The translations under genes and the position numbers were made by a program. A stretch of DNA of 64,000 nucleotides from JBGAHD01 sp044226395 (GTDB taxonomy: Bacteria; Pseudomonadota; Gammaproteobacteria; Xanthomonadales; Ahniellaceae), in contig JBGAHD010000002.1 in the NCBI GenBank assembly GCA_044226395.1, positions 558,001-622,000 on the forward strand, in the 5' to 3' direction. Positions 1 to 8,622 of the stretch are shown here, piece by piece; within the stretch, counting starts at the first letter, position 1; the number at the start of each line of letters is the position of its first letter. The notes beneath the pieces were generated by a model. It was not told the DNA's origin and did not search any database. It saw only the letters and a program-made list of their open reading frames with translations.

Positions 1-538
1 CGTCCAGGCGCAGCCGCGCGCGCGCCGCCGCCGTGGTGATGGGCACGCCATCGAAGTACTCCATGGCGATGAAGGGCGCGCCCACGCGCGACACGCCGGC
101 CTCGATCAAGCGCGCGATGTCGGCGTGGCGTAGGCGCGCGAGGATCTCGACCTCACGATCGAACAGCGCGCGCTCGTGCTCGTCGACGCAGCGCGCGCGC
201 AGCACCTTGATCGCCACGCGCTGCACGCCCGAACCCGCGCGCCGCTCGCCCAAGAACACATCGGAACTGCCGCCCGCGCCGAGTACGCCGACGATCTGGA
301 AGGGGCCGACCTCATCGCCGATCGCGGGCGCCGGCAAGGGCGCCTCGATCACGCGTAACGCGCCGGCGACCACGCGCGCGTCGGCGTCGAGCCAGGCGTG
401 CGCGGCGCCATCGGCCGCGAGCATCTTGTCGATCAGCGCGCGCTCGTCGTCGTCGAGCGCCATGCGCGCCAGCGCCTCGGCGCGTCGCGCCGGCGCGAGA
501 TCGAGCAGATCGAAGAAGGCGCGACGCAGGGCTTTCAC
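1..538 (-). CDS. Serine/threonine protein kinase, N-terminal part (cut by window edge)
   Basis: Only about the first 179 residues are present. The GTG start at 538 opens an N-terminal helical region of about 80 residues, of the kind often found ahead of bacterial STPK domains. The kinase domain begins with a glycine-rich loop (GVLGAGGSSDVFLG), then the ATP-binding lysine in VAIKVL, then the helix-C region and the hinge MEYFDG. The catalytic loop lies beyond the window. It is divergent from an ECF sigma factor 93 bp away. Such pairs are known in Xanthomonadales (ECF43-type factors activated by Ser/Thr kinases), so this kinase probably controls that sigma factor. The partnership is inferred from position. 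Confidence 0.85.
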   Translation of the reverse strand, partial: MKALRRAFFDLLDLAPARRAEALARMALDDDERALIDKMLAADGAAHAWLDADARVVAGALRVIEAPLPAPAIGDEVGPFQIVGVLGAGGSSDVFLGERRAGSGVQRVAIKVLRARCVDEHERALFDREVEILARLRHADIARLIEAGVSRVGAPFIAMEYFDGVPITTAAARARLRLD

Positions 539-631
539 GCGTTAGTGCTCCGAGATCGCGCGCCAGGGCCTCGTTCGCGCGGCGCTTGGATAGAATGGGC
601 TCCGTCGACGCGCGTTCGGCGAGGAAACGGC

Positions 632-1186
632 ATGACGGTGGAACCGGGTTGGAACTTCACGCAAGTCTACGAGCAGCTCAAGGCCGTGGCCGATCGCGAG
701 CGCGCGCGCAGCGGCGACCCGGCCTCGCTGTGCACCACCGAGATCGTGCATGAAGTCTTTCTGCGCATGCGCGATCTGGCCGGCACCACGTTTCCCAGCG
801 CGCGCGATTTCTACGCCTACGCGGCGCGCAGCATGCGCCATCTGCTGGTGGATTTGGCGCGTCGCCATCAGCGCCTGCGTCACGGTGGACCATGGCAGCG
901 CGTGTCGCTCGACGAGCACGTGCATGGCGCGGTGGTGGTCGACAGTCGCGCGGCGCTGGAACTCGATCGCGCGCTGACCGAACTCGAGACGACCGCGCCG
1001 CGCGCGGCCAAGGTGCTGGAGCTGCATTTCTTCGCCGGCCTGTCCTTGCCCGAAGTCGCGCCGCTGTTGTCGCTGTCGCCACGCACGGTCGATCGCGAAT
1101 GGCGCTTCGTGCGTTCTTTCCTGGCCGTGCGCTTGACCGAGCCCGGCGACGGGCCCTCGCCGGACGCGGACGCCGGCGCGCCCTGA
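632..1186 (+). CDS. ECF-type RNA polymerase sigma factor (Sigma70_ECF / ECF43-like)
   Basis: A protein of 184 residues. Region 2 spans roughly residues 10-85 (EIVHEVFLRMRDL and the YAARSMRHLLVDLARRH segment). Region 4 spans 110-165, with a helix-turn-helix in LSLPEVAPLLSLSPRTVDRE. The ATG at 632 follows GAGGAAA; longer in-frame extension upstream has no Shine-Dalgarno. No anti-sigma gene is adjacent. The divergent neighbour is a Ser/Thr kinase, matching the family in which phosphorylation of sigma region 2, not an anti-sigma factor, controls activity. That mechanism is known for homologues and inferred here. Confidence 0.9.
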   Translation: MTVEPGWNFTQVYEQLKAVADRERARSGDPASLCTTEIVHEVFLRMRDLAGTTFPSARDFYAYAARSMRHLLVDLARRHQRLRHGGPWQRVSLDEHVHGAVVVDSRAALELDRALTELETTAPRAAKVLELHFFAGLSLPEVAPLLSLSPRTVDREWRFVRSFLAVRLTEPGDGPSPDADAGAP

Positions 1187-1331
1187 TTCACCCGCCCTCA
1201 TCGCCACACCACGCCATTCGAACTGCCCAAGTATCGGGGTTAACGAGAAACGACCCGCGATCACGCCAGGCGCGCGCGAAGGACTATGCTTCGACGCGAT
1301 GGCGCGCCCCCGCGCCGCGCGGAGCACGCGC

Positions 1332-1820
1332 ATGAAGCCCTCGTGGATGGTTCGCTGTCTGCTGATCTTCGCTTCCCTCGTTGGCGTCGACGCGACGGCC
1401 CGCGACGAGCGCCTGGTCGGCGCGTGGCACTACGTCGGCGAGGTCAATCGTCACGCCGACGGCACGCTCGCCGAAATCGGACCGCTGGGCCACTACGACG
1501 GACTGCTGATCTACACCGCCGAGGGCTTCATGTCGATCGTGCTGATGCCGAGCGATCGCCGCTGGCGCATCGACTCGGCCACGCCCGACGAGTTTCGCGA
1601 AACGATCGAAGCCGGCACGGCCTACGCCGGTCGTTATGAAGTCGACGCGACCACCGGCACCGTGACGCATCTGCCCACGACCATCCTCGACCCCGCCGAG
1701 TCGAGCAAGCGCCTCGTGCGTCACTACGCGCTGACCGGCGACACCTTGGTGTTATCGGGGCAATGGCCGTACCAAGGCGAGACCTTGACCTTCGAACTGA
1801 CGTGGCGACGCGCGCGCTGA
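1332..1820 (+). CDS. Secreted lipocalin-like domain protein
   Basis: A protein of 162 residues with a signal peptide (MKPSWMVRCLLIFASL, cleavage near DATA-RDE). The mature part opens with LVGAWHYVGEV and contains GLLIYTAEGFMSIVL, the pattern of the lipocalin-like family (Lipocalin_5 type), a small beta-barrel of unknown ligand. The start at 1332 is chosen because it begins the signal peptide directly; 11 upstream codons are Arg-rich and unlike a leader. A second protein of the same type is encoded at 35411. Function unknown. Confidence 0.8.
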   Translation: MKPSWMVRCLLIFASLVGVDATARDERLVGAWHYVGEVNRHADGTLAEIGPLGHYDGLLIYTAEGFMSIVLMPSDRRWRIDSATPDEFRETIEAGTAYAGRYEVDATTGTVTHLPTTILDPAESSKRLVRHYALTGDTLVLSGQWPYQGETLTFELTWRRAR

Positions 1821-2130
1821 ACACCGCGATGCTTCACTTCGCGATCACGTTATCGCGCGTTCGACAGCGGCGCTAATCGGCGTCATGCGCGCGCGCCGCA
1901 TGCCTGACAATGTCGCGCGCGCGGGCCTTTGCAAAACGCGTGGAAGGCAACGCATCATGAGGGCGCCACCGACGCGTGGCGGGGGGAGTTCCGGGTTCGA
2001 CTGACGCGAGACGCGACGATGACTTCGTCGCGTCGGGCACGCGTGCGCGACCGCCTCCGCGCGCGGCGCGTGGCGACGAGGCCGACGATCATGGTGATCG
2101 TCGGCGAACGCAGTCACCAAGGAGAGCGCA
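1821..2130. other. 310-bp intergenic region
   Basis: No convincing gene, RNA or repeat is visible. It ends with a good ribosome-binding site (AAGGAGAG) for the next gene. Open frames here run in the shadow of neighbouring codon bias. Confidence 0.5.
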
Positions 2131-2937
2131 ATGAACGGAGTTCACAAGATCGCCACCACCTTGACCGGCCTGCTCGCGATCGCGGGCGCGGCGGGCGCGG
2201 CCGAAGACACGAAGGTCTCGGCGCGCGAGGCGAAATTCCTGCAGTCGCTGGCGCCCGATGCGGCCGAGTGGTCGAAGCTCGACGATGGCGTGTTCCTCGG
2301 CATCGCCACCGGCAACGAGGTGGTGAAGGTCTACAACGGTCAGGCCGGCGCCCGCGCCTATGTGGCGACGCTGCGCGAGAAGTTGGCGCGCGCGCTCGTG
2401 GCCGAAGGCCGGGGCGAGGCCAAGGCCCGCGCCGACGCGCGCGCGCTCGGCGCCAAGCTCGCGGCCGAGATCGCGGTGCTCGAGCAAGGCGTGGGCGCGC
2501 GCGAGTTCACGGGCAAGTCGTCGTACGAGCGCGTGTACGTGAGCGACTCGCCGCAGGCGTGCACCGTGTTCTACGGCTTGGAGTCGCGCTTCACCGCGGC
2601 CTACAACACCATCGTTGATACGCCGCTGGCGGTGGCGAACTCGGCGGTGTCGAGCCCGGGCTTCGGGCCGTATCTCGGGCCGCCGTACAACGTCTATCGC
2701 TCGGTCTCGGCCGAGGTGTCGGGCGTGAGTAATTTCGCGGCGACCATCGATCGCTTCGCGAATCTTTCCACCAACGCCACGACCATGACGTTCACCGGCT
2801 CCTGCGGCATGCAGACCAGTCACGTCGTCGACGCCGCCTGCGGCGCCGCGCAGTACGAGACCTTCTACGCGATCACGCGCACGCAAACGTGTTCGGGCGT
2901 GATCAATGACGATCCGCCGGGCGTCTACACCGAATAA
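2131..2937 (+). CDS. Secreted protein of unknown function
   Basis: A protein of 268 residues with a signal peptide ending near AGAAGAAED. The N-terminal third is helical and Ala/Lys/Arg-rich (about residues 25-120, coiled-coil-like). The rest is Ser/Thr/Tyr-rich and probably beta, with four cysteines late in the protein (SCGM, ACGA, TCSG and one near ACTVFYG) that could form disulphides after export. No family recognised. ATG at 2131 follows AAGGAGAGCGCA. A strong hairpin follows the stop. It lacks the GFE tail seen in neighbours. Confidence 0.75.
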   Translation: MNGVHKIATTLTGLLAIAGAAGAAEDTKVSAREAKFLQSLAPDAAEWSKLDDGVFLGIATGNEVVKVYNGQAGARAYVATLREKLARALVAEGRGEAKARADARALGAKLAAEIAVLEQGVGAREFTGKSSYERVYVSDSPQACTVFYGLESRFTAAYNTIVDTPLAVANSAVSSPGFGPYLGPPYNVYRSVSAEVSGVSNFAATIDRFANLSTNATTMTFTGSCGMQTSHVVDAACGAAQYETFYAITRTQTCSGVINDDPPGVYTE

Positions 2938-2966
2938 GCGCTCCGCGCGACGATCATCGCGAGTCG

Positions 2967-2992
2967 GCGCCCCTGTCGAACGACAGGGGCGC
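2967..2992 (+). terminator. Perfect 11-bp hairpin after the 2131-2937 gene
   Basis: Arms GCGCCCCTGTC and GACAGGGGCGC with a GAAC tetraloop, 29 bp past the stop. There is no U-tract, so it may stop transcription poorly alone and act as a 3'-end stabiliser. Confidence 0.5.
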
Positions 2993-3111
2993 ACGCTGAC
3001 TTCGGTCATCGCGCCGCGCCCGCCATCGGCAGTACCGAGGGGCGTGGCCGCGATGAACACTGCGCGCATTGAACCTTGGCGCCAATGCCAACGGGACCTT
3101 GGGGGTCGACG

Positions 3112-3897
3112 ATGCGTGTCTCGGTCCGCGTGTGCGGCGTGTTGCTCCTGGCGTCGGTCTGCGACGCCAGTCTGGCCGCGTCGGTCGTTCGCCGTGCCTC
3201 GGGCGCGACGCCGGCCGCGATTCAAGCCGGGGTCGATCAGTTCCGCGCCGATCTCGGCGGCGCCAACAACGGCGTGGGCGGCAGCTTCGCCGACGGTCGT
3301 CGCGAGATCAATTGGGACGGCGTGCCCGACAATTTCGCCGAGCCCAACGCGCTGCCGGCGAACTTCTTCAACGTCAACAGTCCGCGCGGCGTGGTGTTCA
3401 ACACCGTCAATGAATTCGGCACGGCGCTCAATCAGTTCCGCGTCAGCGCCGACAGCAGCAATCCAACCACCGAGCCCGTGCGCTTCGGCGGCCTCGACGC
3501 CAGCTATCCGAGCAACTTCGTGACGTTCTCGGCCGAGCGTCTGTTTCAGGCGCGCGGCGCGACCACGCTGGACGTGATGTTCTTCGTGCCCGGCACGCAG
3601 ATTCCGGCCACGGTGTCGGGCTTCGGCGTGGTGTTCACCGACGTCGACACCAATGGCCGCGCGGTCGTGAACTGCTATGCGCTCGATGGCACGCGCTTGG
3701 CGGCCGTAACGCCGAATCTTCAGGCGCAGGGCCTGAGCTTTCTGGGCATCAGCTTCGACAATTCGGCGGAACGTTGCTATCGCGTGGAGATTCGCGCCGG
3801 CAATCAGCCCCTGGGCGCGGGCGCGGTCGACAGCGGCACGGTCGAGGTCATGGCGTTGGACGATTTCATCTATGGCGAACCGCGGAGCATCTACTGA
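3112..3897 (+). CDS. Secreted protein, first copy of a tandem duplicate (no GFE tail)
   Basis: A protein of 261 residues with a signal peptide (MRVSVRVCGVLLLASVCDASLAAS). It shares with the next gene long near-identical blocks: REINWDGVPDNFA, FFNVNSPRGVV, FSAERLFQ, VPGT..PATV.GFGV and a C-terminal LDDFIYGEPR. These blocks suggest an extracellular beta-sandwich. Proteins of this kind are annotated only as hypothetical, as far as I know. The copy ends GEPRSIY, without the C-terminal tail of its sister. The stop is one base from the next ATG, so the pair is co-translated. Confidence 0.8.
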   Translation: MRVSVRVCGVLLLASVCDASLAASVVRRASGATPAAIQAGVDQFRADLGGANNGVGGSFADGRREINWDGVPDNFAEPNALPANFFNVNSPRGVVFNTVNEFGTALNQFRVSADSSNPTTEPVRFGGLDASYPSNFVTFSAERLFQARGATTLDVMFFVPGTQIPATVSGFGVVFTDVDTNGRAVVNCYALDGTRLAAVTPNLQAQGLSFLGISFDNSAERCYRVEIRAGNQPLGAGAVDSGTVEVMALDDFIYGEPRSIY

Positions 3898-3898
3898 C

Positions 3899-4738
3899 AT
3901 GACCACGATGCATGGCTCCAACACGCTGGTTTCGTCGGTGTTCGCCGGCCTGGCGCTGGCGCTTCTTTGCGCGCCGTCGCATGCGATCGGCGTTCGCCAT
4001 CACGCGGAGGGGCCCGACGCGGCCTCGATCCAGGCCGGTGTCGATGCCTTTCGCGCCTTGCTGGGCAACAACAACGGTGTCGGCGGCACGTTTCCCTCGG
4101 GGCGTCGCGAGATCAATTGGGATGGCGTGCCCGACAATTTCGCCGCGCCGAACGTCCTGCCGAACGCCTTCTTCAACGTCAACAGCCCGCGTGGCGTGGT
4201 GATGGTGGTCGGCGATGAACAAGGCACGGGCTTCAATCGCCTCTTGGTCAGCGCCGATCAAGACAATCCCACGCTGACGCCCCTGCGCTTTGGCAATATC
4301 GAGCCGGGCTACCCGACCATTCTGCAGACCTTCTCCGCGGAGCGCCTGTTCCAGTTCAACAATTCGCGGGTGATGGAGATCACGTTCTACGTGCCGGGCA
4401 CGGCCTTGCCCGCCACGGTCGCGGGGTTCGGCGTGATCCTCGCCGATGTCGACATCGGCACCGCGTATCGCTTGACCTGCTACGCGGCCGACGGCGCCAA
4501 GCTCGTCTCGGCCTCGCCCTTGGAATTCAACAACGGGCTGTCCTTCGTTGGCATCGCCTTCACCTCGCCGGCGGAGCGCTGCGCGCGCGTGACCCTGATC
4601 ACCGGCACCAAGGCCTTCAGCCTGGGCCTGCCCGACAATCCGTCGGCCAGCGACCCGGTCGATATCGGCGCGATGGATGATTTCATCTACGGCGAGCCGC
4701 GCTTCATCGATGTGATGAGCGTCGACGGCTTCGAGTGA
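3899..4738 (+). CDS. Secreted protein, second copy of the tandem duplicate, with C-terminal VDGFE tail
   Basis: A protein of 279 residues. The ATG at 3899 starts MTTMHGSNTLVSSVF, a signal peptide ending at PSHAIG. The body aligns end to end with the previous gene (REINWDGVPDNFA, FFNVNSPRGVV, MDDFIYGEPR). It then continues about 11 residues beyond the point where the sister stops and ends SVDGFE. The extra segment is the recurrent tail of the local secretome, so the two copies form a natural with/without comparison. Confidence 0.8.
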   Translation: MTTMHGSNTLVSSVFAGLALALLCAPSHAIGVRHHAEGPDAASIQAGVDAFRALLGNNNGVGGTFPSGRREINWDGVPDNFAAPNVLPNAFFNVNSPRGVVMVVGDEQGTGFNRLLVSADQDNPTLTPLRFGNIEPGYPTILQTFSAERLFQFNNSRVMEITFYVPGTALPATVAGFGVILADVDIGTAYRLTCYAADGAKLVSASPLEFNNGLSFVGIAFTSPAERCARVTLITGTKAFSLGLPDNPSASDPVDIGAMDDFIYGEPRFIDVMSVDGFE

Positions 4739-4915
4739 CTTAGGGCCGCGCGCCCGACTTCTTCGCGCATCGCCCGATCACACGATCTCGACGACGCATC
4801 GCCGTCGAGAGCGTCATGTCAGTCGCGAGTCCCTGCCCGCGTATGTCGGCGCGAACCGTTGTCGCGCGTCGCGCGCCATCGGTTCGAATCCTTCGAACCT
4901 GGGAGCGATCGCGAC

Positions 4916-6541
4916 ATGGGCAGGCACTGGTACGAACGCGCATGGGGCCTTCTGGCTGCCGGCGCGATGAGCGTGGGATTGATCTCGACGGCGGGCGCGC
5001 AAAGCTTCGACGGCGCGCTCGATCCGAGTTTCGGTGATCCGCAGGGCAATGCCCGTAGCGGGCGTACGACGTTCTATTTCGCGACCGCGGCGCTGCCGCC
5101 GCTGGGCAGCGCGCAGCCGGCGTACACCGATCCGATCAAGGTGCTGGCGCAGGCCGATGGGTCGCTGGTGGTGGTGAGCAATATCGTCGCGCCGCTGGGC
5201 TGGCAGGACAGCAGCACCTACGTGATCGCGGTTTCGCGCTTCGCGCGCGATGGTCAGCCGGTGCGCAGCTTCGGCATCGATGGCACGGTGTTCCTGGACG
5301 AAGGCGAGGACTTCGACAGCGAGGCCGCCGACGCCGTGCTCGACACGCAGGGCAATCTCTACATCGTCGGCACCGTGTTCGCGCCGGTCAATCGCGCCGA
5401 CATGGCGGTGTGGAAACTCGACGTCAACGGTCAGCGCGTCGCGGGCTTCGGCAGCAATGGGCTGCGGCGCGCGATGCGCGGTGGCACGCCGGACGATCGC
5501 GGTCGCGCCATCGCCTTCGGCCGTTCGGACGTGCCCGACAACGCGAATCTTCTCAATATCGCTGGCGAAACGCGCAATGCCGACGGTCGTCCGCGCGTGG
5601 CGATGATTCTGATGTCGAGCACCGATGGCCAGTTGTGCCCGGTCGATCCGCTGGGCGCCTATTGCGGCAATGTCGTCGGTGGCGATGTCGGCCTGTCCAC
5701 GGCCTGGGGCATGTTCGAGTTCGGCCTGAGCAATTGCCTGGGCCATGACGACATCATCGTGCGCGATCTGGCCGGATACTTGATCTTCGGCTCGCAAGGC
5801 GGCGGCGTGCGCATGCGCGTGCTGCTCAACTCGCCGTGCCTGGGCGCGGATCAGGCCTTGGTCGCGGGCCTCGTGCACGACATCAATGGCTCGCGCGCGC
5901 TGCAATTCGACACTGGCTTCGCGCCCAATGGCCTGCGCCAGGCGATCCTGCACGAAAACGACTTTCAGTATTCCGGCAGTTTCGGCGCGGCCCTGGCTTT
6001 TGGCGACAACGCGCCGGCCGACATGAGTACGTACGTGGTGGGCTATACCGCGCGCACCGATGGTCGCATCGCCGCGGGCGTGCGTCGTTTCGATTCACCC
6101 ACGGCGTGGCAGAACGCGGGCATCAAGACGTTTGATTTCACCGCGCAGCCGGGATTCCCTTCAGGCGCGGCCGGACTCAACGACATCGCGGTGCTCGATG
6201 ACGGCTCCTTGGTGCTGGCCGGCGGCATGGCCGCGAGTTCGTTTCAGTTCGGCGATGCCTTCCTGGCGCGCCTGCTGCCCAATGGTGATTTCGATCCACG
6301 CTTCGGCAATCTGGGCGCGAGCACGGGGCGCGCGATCTACGGTCACCCGTTCGAGATCGCGCCCGGGAACTTTCAGGATTACGACAATCGCGTCGCGAGT
6401 TTGGCCCTCAGTCCCGATCGACGCAGCGCCTTTATTACCGGTTTCGTTTATGCGCGCGATTCGGCAAATCCCGTTTATCGTTACGGCTCGGTCATGAAGA
6501 TCAAGCTCGACGGCGCGTTGTTCGCCGATGGTTTCGAGTAG
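4916..6541 (+). CDS. Secreted delta-60 repeat protein with LFADGFE tail
   Basis: A protein of 541 residues. A signal peptide (cleavage near STAGAQS) leads into FDGALDPSFGDPQG, the typical start of delta-60 repeat proteins. Further repeat-like strands follow: RFARDGQPVRSFGIDG, KLDVNGQRVAGFGSNG, RLLPNGDFDPRFGNLG. The spacing fits a beta-propeller. The start at 4916 is preferred because it directly begins the leader (MGRHWYERAWGLLAAG). The gene ends convergent to the GTPase operon with only 9 bp between. Extracellular or surface role inferred; ligand unknown. Confidence 0.8.
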   Translation: MGRHWYERAWGLLAAGAMSVGLISTAGAQSFDGALDPSFGDPQGNARSGRTTFYFATAALPPLGSAQPAYTDPIKVLAQADGSLVVVSNIVAPLGWQDSSTYVIAVSRFARDGQPVRSFGIDGTVFLDEGEDFDSEAADAVLDTQGNLYIVGTVFAPVNRADMAVWKLDVNGQRVAGFGSNGLRRAMRGGTPDDRGRAIAFGRSDVPDNANLLNIAGETRNADGRPRVAMILMSSTDGQLCPVDPLGAYCGNVVGGDVGLSTAWGMFEFGLSNCLGHDDIIVRDLAGYLIFGSQGGGVRMRVLLNSPCLGADQALVAGLVHDINGSRALQFDTGFAPNGLRQAILHENDFQYSGSFGAALAFGDNAPADMSTYVVGYTARTDGRIAAGVRRFDSPTAWQNAGIKTFDFTAQPGFPSGAAGLNDIAVLDDGSLVLAGGMAASSFQFGDAFLARLLPNGDFDPRFGNLGASTGRAIYGHPFEIAPGNFQDYDNRVASLALSPDRRSAFITGFVYARDSANPVYRYGSVMKIKLDGALFADGFE

Positions 6542-6550
6542 CGCGCCGCG

Positions 6551-6952
6551 TTATTCGCCCGGCGACAGCACGATGCGGCTGATCTCCACGCCCGAGGTCT
6601 TGGCGTGGCTCAACATCAAGCCCAGCCGCGCGTTCGACGACGCGAGCAGCGCGAGAATCAGAAGACCGCCCGAATCCGGCACGCGCGTGAGAATGATCTG
6701 ACCCAGGTCGGCCTGGATCAGCAGATGATTGAGCGTGCCGGCCTGCAGCTCCTTGAGGATCGAGGTGCCCAGGGCCACGAGCGAACTGGCCATGGCCGCG
6801 AAGCGGCCCTGGTCGACGTTGGCGCGCAGGGCATGCACGAAGGGACGGCCGTCGCGCGAGGCGACGACTGCGCCGAGAATTTCTTCGGATTGCAGCAGCA
6901 GGCGTTGCAGTTCCTGGGTCGCGAGCACGCGATGTTGAGCGGTGATCTTCAC
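6551..6952 (-). CDS. Roadblock/LC7-type protein, last gene of GTPase operon 1
   Basis: A protein of 133 residues with a GTG start at 6952 that overlaps the GTPase stop by four bases (GTGA), indicating coupled translation. The pattern of an N-terminal helix, then ILGAVVASRDGRPFVHAL, a long Ala-rich helix and the strand LLIQADLGQIILTRV, is that of the roadblock/LC7 fold. Members bind small GTPases such as MglA and act as regulators or activating proteins. A same-length paralogue opens the second GTPase operon (46905-47306). Predicted cytoplasmic. Confidence 0.8.
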   Translation of the reverse strand: MKITAQHRVLATQELQRLLLQSEEILGAVVASRDGRPFVHALRANVDQGRFAAMASSLVALGTSILKELQAGTLNHLLIQADLGQIILTRVPDSGGLLILALLASSNARLGLMLSHAKTSGVEISRIVLSPGE

Positions 6953-7512
6953 TGAATCGAGTCCTGAATCGGCGGTCGCGCCGCGAAGGCGATCATCGCG
7001 AACAGCAGCTTGGCGATGCGCGCCACGTCCTGACGCGAGCGCGCGTCGACGCGAACAATGGGGGCGACGATGGCGCGCCGACGCAAGGCGTCCAGGCAAC
7101 GGCGATCGAAGTCGGCGGGCGTGTCGGTGGATTTGTTGAGCGCCACGACGGTGGGCGTGTCCTGGATTAGCGCGCGTTGCGCGTCGAGGGTTTCCTCGAG
7201 CCCGTGCAGGCCGGCCTCGCTGCTGGCATCGACCAGGATCACCGCGCCGACCAGGCCTTCGCGCACCACATCGATCATGAAATCGAAGCGCCGTTGACCG
7301 GGCATGCCGTACAGCAGCAAGCGGCCTTCGGCGCCAAGATCCATCTCGCCGTAGTCGAAGGCGACCGTGGTCGTGGCCTTCTTGTGAATCAATTCATCGG
7401 TGCAACCGACATCGGTGGACACCACGCCGATGTCGCTGATCGCGCCGATGCACGTCGACTTGCCCACGCCCGGTTCGCCGAGAAACGCCAGTTTGTACGT
7501 GCGTTCGTTCAC
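6949..7512 (-). CDS. MglA-like small Ras-type GTPase (operon 1)
   Basis: A protein of 187 residues. The P-loop GEPGVGKS lies at residues 12-19; G3 is YGMPGQRRF, where Ras has DTAGQ; G4 is LNKSTD, an NKxD variant. The family is the bacterial COG2229-type GTPases that work with roadblock partners. The GTG start at 7512 overlaps the preceding stop, and its own stop overlaps the following GTG. These tight overlaps on both sides indicate a stoichiometric complex of this GTPase, the winged-helix protein and the roadblock protein. The process it controls is not shown by the sequence. Confidence 0.88.
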   Translation of the reverse strand: MNERTYKLAFLGEPGVGKSTCIGAISDIGVVSTDVGCTDELIHKKATTTVAFDYGEMDLGAEGRLLLYGMPGQRRFDFMIDVVREGLVGAVILVDASSEAGLHGLEETLDAQRALIQDTPTVVALNKSTDTPADFDRRCLDALRRRAIVAPIVRVDARSRQDVARIAKLLFAMIAFAARPPIQDSIQ

Positions 7513-8153
7513 CAGGCGAATCCCAGCTTGCGGCCGACCAAACCGACCAGGGCGCGAAAGCCCGTGACCGGCGCGACCAGACGCGCGGGCATGCGGCCCA
7601 ACGGTGGCGGGGTTTCACGCAGCGCCTGGCCGCGACGCAATTGCGCCAGGCACGCGCGCACCTCGTCGATGGCCACGCCGGTGAGGCTGGCGACTTCGCT
7701 CGGCGCGCGCGGCGCGGCGCTGATCGCGGCGAGCACCGCGATCCACGACTCGCGCCACTGCGTGAACTCCAATGGCCAGTGACTGAGCGCGACCAGGTTC
7801 TCGCCGACGAAGGCCTCGACGCGCGGTGCCTCGGGCGCTTCGGCGAGTTCGTTGAGCACCTTGAGCAGCTCGTACGTGCGCAGCGGCCGATGGATGGCGT
7901 TGCCACCGAGCGCGCGCGGCTTGCGCGCGCACGGCACCACGATCGCGCCCGGAGGCGCGGACGCGGCGTCGCCGCCCTCGTCCGCGCGCACCAGCACGAC
8001 ATCGGCCACGCTCGCGTCGGCCACTTCCCACTGATCGCGAAGATAGGTCGCGAGCAAGTTCAGCAGCGAACGCAGCGAGGCCAGTTCGTGCGGCTCGAAG
8101 CCGAGCGTGGCCAGTCGGCGCGTGACGCCCGACGGCTTGCTTGCGGTGGCCAT
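7509..8153 (-). CDS. Pseudo-receiver-like / winged-helix protein of GTPase operon 1
   Basis: A protein of 214 residues with no named family I can assign. Residues 40-110 alternate strands and helices and end in HRPLRTYELLKVLNELA, reminiscent of the last helix of response-regulator receivers, but no phospho-acceptor Asp pocket is evident. The C-terminal part (about 135-190: APSEVASLTGVAIDEVRACLAQLRR) looks like a winged helix. The 338-residue product at 45349 has the same two-part plan and the same position just upstream of its GTPase. It may be the effector or scaffold of the GTPase; this is inference. Confidence 0.65.
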   Translation of the reverse strand: MATASKPSGVTRRLATLGFEPHELASLRSLLNLLATYLRDQWEVADASVADVVLVRADEGGDAASAPPGAIVVPCARKPRALGGNAIHRPLRTYELLKVLNELAEAPEAPRVEAFVGENLVALSHWPLEFTQWRESWIAVLAAISAAPRAPSEVASLTGVAIDEVRACLAQLRRGQALRETPPPLGRMPARLVAPVTGFRALVGLVGRKLGFAW

Positions 8154-8175
8154 GCGCGTGTCGTGATCGGCGCGA

Positions 8176-8580
8176 TCAGACCGCCGCTTCGACCGCGGCC
8201 ATCGAGCCGCGCGCCTTGACCAGGGTCATGCCGACATTGGCCGAGATCTTCGACACGAACACCGCCGCGTGATTGGGATTGCGCTTGGAGCGGATGAACA
8301 CGTGGATCAGATTGGTGCTGAACACCACGATCTCGTTGAAGTAGTGCATGTCGTTGTTGGCGATGCCGCGCGACTTCTTGAAGATGTTCTCGATCGCGAT
8401 GACGTTCTTGCCCTGGAACAGATCGCCCGTGGTCGCGGCGACCAGGTCGAGCACTTCGCTGGGGTGCGAGTCGACGGTCTTCACGCCCAGCAGCATGCCG
8501 CTGACCATGTCGACGTAGCCGGCGGCGACGCATTCGGGGATTTCGGCCTGGGCGGTGTTGAGGGCTTTATCGAGGGACAT
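8176..8580 (-). CDS. Roadblock/longin-like protein (operon 1, type a)
   Basis: A protein of 134 residues, preceded by CAGGAG. The core CVAAGYVDMVSGMLLGVKTVD parallels YIASALVDTESGMLLAGDG of the product at 46448, so the two are probably paralogues. Predicted strands and helices fit a roadblock/longin alpha-beta fold. Cytoplasmic and probably dimeric, most likely a second partner of the GTPase. No enzymatic motif. Confidence 0.7.
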   Translation of the reverse strand: MSLDKALNTAQAEIPECVAAGYVDMVSGMLLGVKTVDSHPSEVLDLVAATTGDLFQGKNVIAIENIFKKSRGIANNDMHYFNEIVVFSTNLIHVFIRSKRNPNHAAVFVSKISANVGMTLVKARGSMAAVEAAV

Positions 8581-8622
8581 GGTGGGCTCCTGTGATGTTG
8601 GGTAATGAATGGGATGATCGGT

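Noticed and set aside
2089..3924. 611-codon minus-strand frame
   Set aside because: Spans two clear plus-strand secreted-protein genes and their gap; composition is Arg/His/Ala shadow.
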